This document shows positions 1 to 7,487 of a stretch of 64,000 nucleotides of DNA, one piece after another. The translations under genes and the position numbers were made by a program. The DNA comes from Glycomyces artemisiae. Lineage in GTDB: Bacteria > Actinomycetota > Actinomycetes > Mycobacteriales > Micromonosporaceae. The first letter of the stretch is position 1; every line of letters starts with the position of its first letter. The notes beneath the pieces are model-generated. The model did not search any database. It had not been told where the DNA came from and saw nothing but the letters and a program-made list of their open reading frames with translations. The DNA lies in NCBI RefSeq assembly GCF_003002955.1, contig NZ_PVTJ01000007.1:248001-312000 (forward strand), written 5' to 3'.

Positions 1-1052
1 CCCAACTCGAACTCGCCCGCCTCCGCGCCGAAGCCCGCCGCAACGCCCTCGCCACCGGAGCCGGATTCGTCGCAATCGGCGCCCTGTTGCTGGCCCTCCG
101 CCGCCAGAACCACGCAGAGCGCCAGCAGCGAGTCCACGAGGTCGCCACCGCCAACGCCGAAGACGACGCCCTCCAACGCAGAATCACCGACGCCCGCATA
201 CGCGCAGTCGAACAGCTCGGCTCCGACAGCCCATCGGTCCGAATCGGCGGCCTCCACAACCTCGAACGCATCGGCGAACAACACGAGCACCTACGCCAGA
301 TCGTCTTGGACGAAATCTGCTCCTATCTCCGCCTGCCCTTCGACCTGACCCCGGCGGCTTCCGAGACCCGCCTCCCCGCAAACCAATTCGAGCCGATGGG
401 CCCCGCCCCAGCCGAGCCCAAGCACGACAACGCTGAGCGCGAGGTCCGCCTGATCGCACAAGAGATCCTCCAACGCCACCTCAACCCCAAACTCGGCAAG
501 GACCGTTACTGGACCCACACCCGCATCAACCTCCGAAACGCTCATCTGGACTTGATCGACTTCAGCGAATGCCGTTTGGTGTCCGCCGATTTCACAGAGG
601 CGACTTTCTCCGGCGACACGAAGTTCTACCGTGCGGTATTCAGTGGGTTCACGAACTTCAGCCGCGCGACCTTCAGCGGCAGAGCTGACTTCGAACAGGC
701 GTCATTCAGCGATTTCGTCTTCTTCGTGCTGGCAACTTTCAACGCCGTTCTCATCCTCGATAACGCAATCTTCAAGAAGGATGCTCACTTCACGGGAGTG
801 GTCTTCAGCAGGGCGGCACACGTCACCAACGCTGATATCCCAATCGGCAGGAGCCTCCGTCCGGCGAGATTCAATCAGAGGCTCTTCGCAGGCAGAGCCG
901 ACCTCACCGGTCTCATCGAAAATCAGAGCGTGTTCTTGAAGGAAGGCCTCTACCACCGCCTGCCCGAAGGATGGCGTCTGGAGCCGAGTCGCGACGATCC
1001 CGAATGGGGCTGGCTCACGAACTTGCCAGAGGGGCAGGCGCCTACGGAGTGA
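1..1052 (+). CDS. Membrane-anchored pentapeptide-repeat protein (5' truncated by window edge)
   Basis: The frame is open from the first bases of the window, so the start lies upstream. The first usable start inside (TTG at 87) would cut into the membrane segment. The visible N-terminus is a basic stretch, then one hydrophobic helix (about nt 42-95), an Arg/Gln-rich juxtamembrane stretch and a helical region with an RIGGLHNLERIGE-type motif. The C-terminal half carries degenerate pentapeptide repeats of the A-x-F type (ADFTEATFSG, FSRATFSGRADF), which fold as a right-handed beta-helix. The likely topology is a single membrane anchor with a cytoplasmic beta-helix; no enzymatic role is visible. 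The base composition looks less GC-rich than downstream. The stop overlaps the 3' end of the convergent kinase by 11 bp. Confidence 0.8.
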   Translation, partial: QLELARLRAEARRNALATGAGFVAIGALLLALRRQNHAERQQRVHEVATANAEDDALQRRITDARIRAVEQLGSDSPSVRIGGLHNLERIGEQHEHLRQIVLDEICSYLRLPFDLTPAASETRLPANQFEPMGPAPAEPKHDNAEREVRLIAQEILQRHLNPKLGKDRYWTHTRINLRNAHLDLIDFSECRLVSADFTEATFSGDTKFYRAVFSGFTNFSRATFSGRADFEQASFSDFVFFVLATFNAVLILDNAIFKKDAHFTGVVFSRAAHVTNADIPIGRSLRPARFNQRLFAGRADLTGLIENQSVFLKEGLYHRLPEGWRLEPSRDDPEWGWLTNLPEGQAPTE

Positions 1053-1683
1053 GGCGGGCCGCCAGCGCTCGGGCTCTGGCGTGTTCATCCGCCGTGATGT
1101 TCGTGTCTGTCTCTCGGAAGCGGAGGGCCGTTTCCAGGGCCGTCGCCGGGAGGTCCCGGGCGAGGGCGTCTCGGAGGGGCGCCGGGTCGAGCGGGAGGGC
1201 CTCCGGGTCGAGTTCGGCCAGGATCGCCCAGCTCACCGCGCGGTCCACGGCCGGGTCACCAGCTGCCGCGTTGGTCCAGTCGATGACCACCGGGCCTGCC
1301 GGGGTCTCGATGATGTTCTCCGGGTGCAGGTCGAGGTGGAGGATGGTGCGGCCGTTGAGGTCCAGGCCGCGCGACTCGCCCGGGAGCCAATCCGGCGCGG
1401 GGATCTGGTGAAGGCGTTCAAAGAGATCGAGCATGATGGCGGCCGCGGCGGGCGGGGCGACGCGGCCGGAGGTCATGCCCTCGGCGAGGGTGGGGCCGTG
1501 GAGGCGTTCCATGGTCATGTCGGTGCCGTCGATCCTGAAGACCTCGGGGACGGGATATCCCTGGTCGCGGAGGTGGGCCATGAGGCGGGCTTCAGGTTCG
1601 GGGTTCCAGGAGCAGCGGCGCAGGACCAGATTGTCGGACAGGGCGTATACCTTCGAGGCCCTGCCCGACGAGAGGAGGTGCAT
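1042..1683 (-). CDS. APH-family small-molecule kinase (phosphotransferase)
   Basis: This 213-aa protein of the aminoglycoside phosphotransferase/choline kinase fold has the catalytic loop HLDLHPENII (His-x-Asp-x4-Asn) and the metal-binding VIDWTNAA segment, followed by a GDPAVD motif. It is shorter than typical family members (about 260-300 aa), with a reduced N-lobe. The start ATG overlaps the stop of the upstream inositol monophosphatase gene as ATGA, so the pair is probably translationally coupled. Phosphatase plus kinase in one unit suggests handling of a phosphorylated small molecule such as a sugar or cyclitol, but the substrate cannot be read from sequence. Antibiotic resistance is possible but not indicated. 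Confidence 0.8.
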   Translation of the reverse strand: MHLLSSGRASKVYALSDNLVLRRCSWNPEPEARLMAHLRDQGYPVPEVFRIDGTDMTMERLHGPTLAEGMTSGRVAPPAAAAIMLDLFERLHQIPAPDWLPGESRGLDLNGRTILHLDLHPENIIETPAGPVVIDWTNAAAGDPAVDRAVSWAILAELDPEALPLDPAPLRDALARDLPATALETALRFRETDTNITADEHARARALAARLTP

Positions 1684-2471
1684 CAGGCGATCTCGGCCAT
1701 GAGCGCGCGATGCAGGTCGGGATTGCAGGCGAGGATCGAAGTGGCGCTGGTGTCGTAGTCGACGCCGTCGAGGTCGGTGACGAGCGCCCCGGCTTCGCGG
1801 GCGATGACGACCCCGGCGGCGACGTCCCACGGGTTGATGAACGAGTGGTAGGTCGCGTCGACGCGTCCGGCGGCGGTCCAGCACATGTCGAGCGCGGCGG
1901 TGCCGAGCATGCGCACCCGCTGGATCTTGGGGACGAGGCGGCGGAACAGCTCCAGGCGCTGCGCGTTGCGGCGCTCCGATTCGGGGCGGACGCCGAAGTC
2001 GCCGAAGGCGACCACGGCGTCGGAGAGCGAGGCGGGGCCGTGCACGGCGAGCGGGTGCTTGTTCAGGGCGGCACCGTGGCCGAGGGCGGCGGTGAAGCGC
2101 TCCTCGCTGGCGGGGGCCTCGACGACGCCGACCACGGAGATGCCGTTGTGGGTGAGGGCCAGGGACACGGCGTAGAGCGGGGAGCCGTGGGCGAAGTTGA
2201 CGGTGCCGTCGATCGGGTCGAGCACCCACTCGTAGTGGGACTCGGTGTTGCCGGTGCGGCCGCGTTCTTCGCCGAGGAGCGGGATGTCGGGGGTCTCGTC
2301 GGCGAGGAAGGCGCGGACGGCGTCCTCGACCGCGTAGTCGAGGTCGGTGGCGAAGTCGCGGTCGCCTTTGCCGCTGATGGAGCGCTCGCGCCCGAGACCG
2401 GTGCGGATGACCTCGGATGCGGTCGCGACCGCCTGTTCGGCCGTGCCCAGGAAATCCAGCAGATCGCTCAT
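1683..2471 (-). CDS. Inositol monophosphatase family protein
   Basis: 262 aa, the normal family length. The Mg-dependent phosphatase signatures are present in order: LGEERGRTG (metal-binding Glu), DPIDGTVNFAH (motif A) and WDVAAGVVIAREAGALVTD (motif B). The family hydrolyses myo-inositol-1-phosphate or related sugar phosphates such as histidinol phosphate or fructose-1,6-bisphosphate. ATG at 2471 is supported by a GAGGAA ribosome-binding site just upstream. It forms a two-gene unit with the downstream kinase (ATGA overlap). It lies on the same strand as the glycosidase operon, but a strong hairpin at 2585-2618 separates them. A TAGGAT -10-like hexamer lies about 40 nt upstream of the start. 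Confidence 0.88.
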   Translation of the reverse strand: MSDLLDFLGTAEQAVATASEVIRTGLGRERSISGKGDRDFATDLDYAVEDAVRAFLADETPDIPLLGEERGRTGNTESHYEWVLDPIDGTVNFAHGSPLYAVSLALTHNGISVVGVVEAPASEERFTAALGHGAALNKHPLAVHGPASLSDAVVAFGDFGVRPESERRNAQRLELFRRLVPKIQRVRMLGTAALDMCWTAAGRVDATYHSFINPWDVAAGVVIAREAGALVTDLDGVDYDTSATSILACNPDLHRALMAEIA

Positions 2472-2584
2472 TATTCGGTTCCTCGTCTCGTCAAACCCAC
2501 CCGACGGACCACATCCTAGACGTGCAAGACCAAGCGCCACTTGGACTCCCGGTGCGATTTTTCCGACAATCGCCGCGAATATCC

Positions 2585-2618
2585 GACCGGTGCGCCCGCA
2601 AAGCAGGGCGCACCGGTC
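2585..2618 (-). terminator. Hairpin ending the glycosidase operon
   Basis: A perfect 13-bp inverted repeat, GACCGGTGCGCCC and its complement around an 8-nt loop, lies 8 nt beyond the stop of the GH127 gene. There is no long T run, as is common for terminators in high-GC actinobacteria. Confidence 0.7.
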
Positions 2619-2625
2619 AAATCAC

Positions 2626-4515
2626 TCAGTCGACGGGCAGCCACACCCGCATCGCGGCGGGTCCCCGCGTAGCGCGGAGTCTAAACGGCAGGAGCGGGAT
2701 CTCCGCGGCCTTGCCGTCGTCGTCGGCCGCGGCGGGGCCGTAGGGCCAGGCCTCGGGGCGGTCGTGGATGCGGGCCGCGACGTGGACGGCGCCGTCGCGC
2801 TCGACGGGGGCGACCGTCGTGTCGACGGTGAGTTCGTCGAGGTCGCCGCCGGGCAGGTCCAGGGACTCGGCGCAGAGGACGACCGGGCCACGTTCGACGG
2901 CGGCGCAGCCGCGGACGGCGTCGACGCGCGGGTCGGGGAAGGTCCAGCGCGGGGCGACCGAGAATTCGAGGTGGAGCTCGTCGCCGGGGCTGAACTCCCC
3001 GATGCGTCCCACCGAGACCGCGGCGGGGTCGACCTCGTGCACCGAGCCGTCGGGGTGGATCAGCCGCACATCCTCGGCCCAGGCCGGGACGCGGAAGGTG
3101 ATCTCGCGGGTGCCGCCCTCGTTGGCGTCGACGCGGACGGTGACGCGGCCTTCCTCCGGGTAGTTCGTCTCAACGGTGAGCGCGAGCCGTGCGCCGTCGA
3201 CATTGGTGTCGATGGTGCAGGGCGTGAACTGGTGGATCTGCACGCCGTGCTCGCTAGTGGTGGCGACGTACGCGGCGAACTGGGCGAAGGTGCGGGCGAG
3301 GTTGGTGGGGCAGCAGGAGACGTCGAACCACTGGGCGCGGTTCCCGCCCGCCCGGGTGTGCGGGAGGGCGCCGTCCGCGGGCGGTTCGGGGTCGGCGGTG
3401 CGCTGGTGGAGCGGGTTGGCGTAGAAGAACGACTTCCCGTCGGGGGCGACCGCGCCGGACAGCACGTTCCAGGAGATGCGCTCGATCATGTCGCCGTAGC
3501 GGGAGTCGCCGGTGGCGAGGGTGAGGCGCCACGCGGTCATGACCGCGGCGATCCCCGCGCAGGACTCGGCGTACGCGCGGTCCGGGTTGAGCGCGAAGTC
3601 GCGGCCGAACGCCTCGTCGGCGTACTGGGAGCCCATGCCTCCGGTCAGGTGGGTGCGGCGGGTGACGGTGCGGTCCCACTGGGCGCGAACGGCTTCCAGG
3701 AGCTCGTCGTCCTCGGTCTCGACTGCGACGTCGATCGCGCCGGAGGACAGGTAGAGCGCGCGAACCGCATGGCCGCGCAGCACCTCGGCGTCGCGGACCG
3801 TGACATCGTCCTGGTAGTAGAGGCCGTTCTCCTTCAACGTCTTCTGGCCGTGGCGCTCGATGAACAGGCGCGCCTGCTCCAGGTAGCGGGGCTCGCCCGT
3901 GGCGCGGGAGAACTCGGCCAAGGCCACTTCGATCTCCGCGTGACCGCAGATCCGCTCAATGCCTCCGGGCCCGAACGTGTCGCAGACGTGGTCCGCGACG
4001 CGGCGGGCGATGCGGGTGAACTCGTCTTCGCCGTGGTTGCGAAGGCGCGCGACGGCGGCCTGGATCAGGTGCCCGGCGCAGTAGAGTTCGTGCCCCCATT
4101 CGAGGTTCGAGTAGCGGGGTTCCTGCCCGGGGTTGCCGAACGCGGTGTTGAGGTAGCCGTCCTCGTGCTGCGCGGCGCCGATGCGGGCGGTCAGCTTCTG
4201 GAACTCCTCCTCCAGGCCGGGGTCGCCGGTCCGGCCGATCTCCCACGCCATCGCCTCGGCCAGCTTGTAGACCTCCGAGTCGGAGAACTCGCGTCCGGCG
4301 CGCTGGAACGGCCGCCCGGGCGCCTCCCCCGCGGCGACGCGGTCGAAGTTGCCGATCCAGTCGAGCGCTTCGAGCCAGTGCAGGCAGTGGCGGATCGTCG
4401 CCGCGGCGTTCACCGCCTGCCGCTCGAACCAGTGGCCGCCGGTGATGCGGACCTCGTCCGTCCCCAGGGGACGGAGTTCGCCGGTGGAGGGCATTACGGG
4501 TGTTCTCATATTCAT
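2626..4515 (-). CDS. GH127 family (DUF1680) beta-L-arabinofuranosidase, cytoplasmic
   Basis: 629 aa with no signal peptide, so probably cytoplasmic. It matches the DUF1680/GH127 fold, an (alpha/alpha)6 barrel plus beta-sandwich. The zinc/cysteine active site known from Bifidobacterium HypBA1 is recognisable: Glu and Cys in YAESCAGIA (about residue 315) and the Cys pair in FDVSCCPTN (about residue 400), one of which is the expected nucleophile. Members release L-arabinofuranose from beta-linked arabino-oligosaccharides. The start overlaps the permease stop (ATGA) with an AAAGGA site inside the permease end; an alternative ATG lies two codons downstream. As last gene of the operon, it probably finishes degradation of imported oligosaccharides. 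The exact linkage specificity is inferred. Confidence 0.87.
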   Translation of the reverse strand: MNMRTPVMPSTGELRPLGTDEVRITGGHWFERQAVNAAATIRHCLHWLEALDWIGNFDRVAAGEAPGRPFQRAGREFSDSEVYKLAEAMAWEIGRTGDPGLEEEFQKLTARIGAAQHEDGYLNTAFGNPGQEPRYSNLEWGHELYCAGHLIQAAVARLRNHGEDEFTRIARRVADHVCDTFGPGGIERICGHAEIEVALAEFSRATGEPRYLEQARLFIERHGQKTLKENGLYYQDDVTVRDAEVLRGHAVRALYLSSGAIDVAVETEDDELLEAVRAQWDRTVTRRTHLTGGMGSQYADEAFGRDFALNPDRAYAESCAGIAAVMTAWRLTLATGDSRYGDMIERISWNVLSGAVAPDGKSFFYANPLHQRTADPEPPADGALPHTRAGGNRAQWFDVSCCPTNLARTFAQFAAYVATTSEHGVQIHQFTPCTIDTNVDGARLALTVETNYPEEGRVTVRVDANEGGTREITFRVPAWAEDVRLIHPDGSVHEVDPAAVSVGRIGEFSPGDELHLEFSVAPRWTFPDPRVDAVRGCAAVERGPVVLCAESLDLPGGDLDELTVDTTVAPVERDGAVHVAARIHDRPEAWPYGPAAADDDGKAAEIPLLPFRLRATRGPAAMRVWLPVD

Positions 4516-5330
4516 CCTTTAATAGCTCCGGACATGAATCCTCGGACGTAGTGGCGCTGGAGCAGTGCGAAGAGCACCAGGCACGGCAGCGCCATGACGA
4601 CCACGCCCGCCTGGGTCGCGCCGAAGTCGACGGCTCCCATCGACTGCTGGCGGAGGTTCGCGATCGCCACCGGCAGCACGGCCTTGTCGGCCGAGCTGAC
4701 GAGAATGAGCGGGGCGATGAAGTCGTTCCAGGCGGCCAGGAACGAGAACAGGCCCACGGTGATGAGGCCGGGCCACACGCTGAACAGCATGATGCGGGTG
4801 AGGATGCCGAAGGTGCCGGCGCCGTCGACCATCGCCGACTCCTCGATCTCCTTGGGGACGGCCTCGAAGGAGATGCGCATCATGAAGACCGCGAAGGGGA
4901 GCTGGTAGAGGGTGAGGACCAGCGCGAGGCCGGTGAGGGAGTCGCGCAGGCCGAGGTCGCCGAGCATCGAGTAGAGCGGGATCAGCAGGGTCGAGTACGG
5001 GACCATGAGGATCGCGAGGGTGAGCAGAAACAGGGTGTCCTTGCCGCGGAAGGAGAAGCGCGCGAACGCGTAGCCCCCGGCGATCGAGAGGGCCAGGGTG
5101 AAGGCGACGGTGAGGACGGACGTGTACGTCGAGTTCCACAGGTACCGCAGGAGCCCGGCGTCGTATTCGAGGAGGCTGGCGTAGTTGCCGAAGCCGTAGC
5201 CGACCTGCTGGTTGGTGGCGCCGTGGGGCGCGACGGAAGCGTAGCCGGTCCAGATCAGCGGGAGCAGGAAGAGGACGGCGAGCGAGGCGGCGAGGACGTA
5301 GTAGGAGGTGCTCCAGAGCTTGGTGCCCAT
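4512..5330 (-). CDS. Carbohydrate ABC transporter permease (MalG-type)
   Basis: 272 aa with about six hydrophobic helices and the CUT1 EAA loop EIEESAMVDGAGT, which contacts the ATPase. This is the second permease of a sugar importer. It is translationally coupled on both sides: its ATG overlaps the stop of the upstream permease, and its stop overlaps the start of the GH127 gene (ATGA each). No ATPase gene is in the operon. In many actinobacteria a shared MsiK-type ATPase encoded elsewhere energises several CUT1 importers, and I infer that here. Confidence 0.9.
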   Translation of the reverse strand: MGTKLWSTSYYVLAASLAVLFLLPLIWTGYASVAPHGATNQQVGYGFGNYASLLEYDAGLLRYLWNSTYTSVLTVAFTLALSIAGGYAFARFSFRGKDTLFLLTLAILMVPYSTLLIPLYSMLGDLGLRDSLTGLALVLTLYQLPFAVFMMRISFEAVPKEIEESAMVDGAGTFGILTRIMLFSVWPGLITVGLFSFLAAWNDFIAPLILVSSADKAVLPVAIANLRQQSMGAVDFGATQAGVVVMALPCLVLFALLQRHYVRGFMSGAIKG

Positions 5331-6193
5331 CACGCGTCCTTTCTGAGGGCCCGGAACTGGACGATGTTGAGGACCAGGAGCGCGGCGAGGACGACCACGG
5401 AGATCGCGGCGGCCGCGCCGAGGTCGAAGCGCTGGAACGCCTCCCGGTAGATGAGCTGGACGACGGTGACGGTGGAGTTGTCGGGGCCGCCCTTGGTGAG
5501 GATGAAGAACTGGTCGAACGCCAGGAGCGAGCCGGTGACGGAGAGGATGAGGACGAGGCCGAGCGCGGGCCGCAGGAGCGGGATCGTGACGTGCCAGAAC
5601 GACTGCCAGCGGTTCGCGCCGTCGAGGCGGGCGGCCTCGTAGACCTCCGGCGGGATCGACTGGAGTCCGACGAGCAGGATGATCATGAAGAACCCGGCGA
5701 ACTTCCACACGATGAGCACCACTGTGGACCACAGGGCGGCGGTGGGCGTGCCGAGCCAGGAGACCGGCTCCATGCCGAGGGCTTCGAGCAGCGGGTCGAG
5801 CGGGCCGATCGCGTGGCTGTAGAAGCCGTAGAACAGGAGCGAGGCCGAGGCGAGCCCGAGGGTGGTCGGCAGGAAGTACGCGGAGCGGAAGAACCCGGTG
5901 CCCTTGCGGCGGTCGGCGACGATGAGCGCCAGCAGCAGCGAGAGTCCGATGAGGATGACCACGACGATGCCGGTGTACTTGAGGGTGAAGCCGACGGCGG
6001 GCCAGAACAGGGGGTTGGCGGTGATCCCGGCGTAGTTGTCGGGCAGGTTGATCCCCCGGTCGCCGACCAGCAGCGGCCAGTCGGACGCGGACATGCGTCC
6101 GACCAGCAGCAGCGGCGCGACGAAGAAGACCAGCACGAAGGCCGCCACGGGGGCGGCGTACAGGGCGCCGGCCAGCTTGCGCGAGTGTCGCAT
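5330..6193 (-). CDS. Sugar ABC transporter permease (MalF/UgpA-type)
   Basis: 287 aa, about six membrane helices, with the EAA motif EVYEAARLDGANRW. First permease of the CUT1 importer; it pairs with the MalG-type protein encoded immediately downstream (ATGA overlap) and follows the binding protein by 10 nt. The length is typical. Oligosaccharides released by the extracellular enzymes of this operon are the likely cargo. Confidence 0.9.
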   Translation of the reverse strand: MRHSRKLAGALYAAPVAAFVLVFFVAPLLLVGRMSASDWPLLVGDRGINLPDNYAGITANPLFWPAVGFTLKYTGIVVVILIGLSLLLALIVADRRKGTGFFRSAYFLPTTLGLASASLLFYGFYSHAIGPLDPLLEALGMEPVSWLGTPTAALWSTVVLIVWKFAGFFMIILLVGLQSIPPEVYEAARLDGANRWQSFWHVTIPLLRPALGLVLILSVTGSLLAFDQFFILTKGGPDNSTVTVVQLIYREAFQRFDLGAAAAISVVVLAALLVLNIVQFRALRKDA

Positions 6194-6203
6194 CGGGTTC
6201 CTT

Positions 6204-7487
6204 CTAGCTCGCGAGGGACGCCGTGACGTCGCCGTTGAGGTCGCCCAGGTCGGCGCCCGGGTCGCCGTAGACCGCCTCGCGGACCAGCGGGAGCCACGGG
6301 CCCTGCGGGTCGTTGAAGGTCTGCCCGAAGTTGAGCGAGTAGGGGGTGCGGCCGACCTGCACGAGGTCGTTCATGACGACCGCGTTCGGGTTGGCGGCGT
6401 AGTACTCGTTGTCGGCGAGGTCGGTGCGGGCCATGACGTCGCCGTTCGCGGCGAGGATCTCGACCTGCTGCTCCTCTTCGAGGCTCCAGCGCAGGAAGTC
6501 CCACGCCTGGTTCGGGTGCTCGGAGTTCGCGGCGATGCCGATGGAGTCGCCGCCGACGAACGTGGACTCGCCGCCGTCGACCCCCGGGATGGGCGCGACG
6601 CCGATGTTCATGTCCTCGGGCATGAGGCCGAGCATGGTGGAGGGCATGGGCATGACGCCGATGTTCCCCTCGGGGAAGAACCCGGTCCAGGTCGCGCCGG
6701 TCTCCTCGGCGTGGCCGGGGGCGACGGCGTCGTCTTCGACGAGGCCGCGGTAGGTCGCGTAGACCTCCTGCGCCTCGGGTCCGTCCAGGAGGGACTCGGT
6801 GCCGTCCTCGTTCATGACCTCGGCGCCGGAGGCCCAGATGCTCGGCCACCAGGTGAAGACGTAGCAGCCGCCGCAGTTGCCGCCGAAGAACGTGCCGCTG
6901 ACGTCCCCGCCGAGGGCGTCCACGGCGCGGGCCTGCTCGGCGAACTCGGCGAGCGTCGCCGGCGGCGTCTCGGGGTCGAGGCCCGCCTGCGCGTAGAGGT
7001 CCTTGTTCCAGAACAGGACCGACAGGTCGAGGGTGTGCGGCACGAGGTACTTCGCGCCGTCCACGGTCCCGACGTCGATGTGGGACGGGGCGAGGGAGTC
7101 GGCGAAGTCGAGCGCGTCGATCCGGTCGGTGATGTCGAGGTAGGCGCCCGCGGTGGTGAAGTTCGGGGCGAACACCACGTCGAGCGCGAACAGGTCGGGC
7201 AGCTCCTGGTTGCCCGCGGCGGTGCCGACGCGGGTCTGGTAGTCGTCGGTGGGGATGACGGTGAGCTCGATCTGGTTCTCGTGGCTCGCGTTGTAGGCGT
7301 CCACAAGGGCCTGCGACTGGGCCTCGGTGGCGGCGCGGGTCCACATCGTCAGGGTCGTGCCGTCGTCGACGCCTTCGAGGACGACCTCGTCGTCGGAGCC
7401 GCCGCCTCCGCCGCTGCACGCGGACGCGAGCAAGGCGGTGGCGGCGGCGAGCGCCGCCGCCCCTTTCACTCGGGCTGGGAATCTCAT
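6204..7487 (-). CDS. Extracellular solute-binding lipoprotein of the sugar importer
   Basis: 427 aa. The N-terminus has a short basic stretch, a hydrophobic core and the lipobox LASAC followed by a Gly-rich linker, so it is a membrane-anchored lipoprotein. The body matches the family 1 extracellular solute-binding proteins (MalE-like), with repeated aromatic residues (FTWWPSIWAS, GAWDFLRW-type) typical of sugar clefts. The start ATG overlaps the stop of the upstream LamG-GH127 gene (ATGA), with an AGGAG site inside that gene's last codons. It captures the oligosaccharide and delivers it to the two permeases encoded next. Confidence 0.92.
   Translation of the reverse strand: MRFPARVKGAAALAAATALLASACSGGGGGSDDEVVLEGVDDGTTLTMWTRAATEAQSQALVDAYNASHENQIELTVIPTDDYQTRVGTAAGNQELPDLFALDVVFAPNFTTAGAYLDITDRIDALDFADSLAPSHIDVGTVDGAKYLVPHTLDLSVLFWNKDLYAQAGLDPETPPATLAEFAEQARAVDALGGDVSGTFFGGNCGGCYVFTWWPSIWASGAEVMNEDGTESLLDGPEAQEVYATYRGLVEDDAVAPGHAEETGATWTGFFPEGNIGVMPMPSTMLGLMPEDMNIGVAPIPGVDGGESTFVGGDSIGIAANSEHPNQAWDFLRWSLEEEQQVEILAANGDVMARTDLADNEYYAANPNAVVMNDLVQVGRTPYSLNFGQTFNDPQGPWLPLVREAVYGDPGADLGDLNGDVTASLAS

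Noticed and set aside
1042-2229. Longer start for the APH-type kinase (to 2229)
   Set aside because: The extension is an Arg/Pro-rich shadow of the inositol monophosphatase; the ATG at 1683 overlaps that gene's stop in the usual coupled way.
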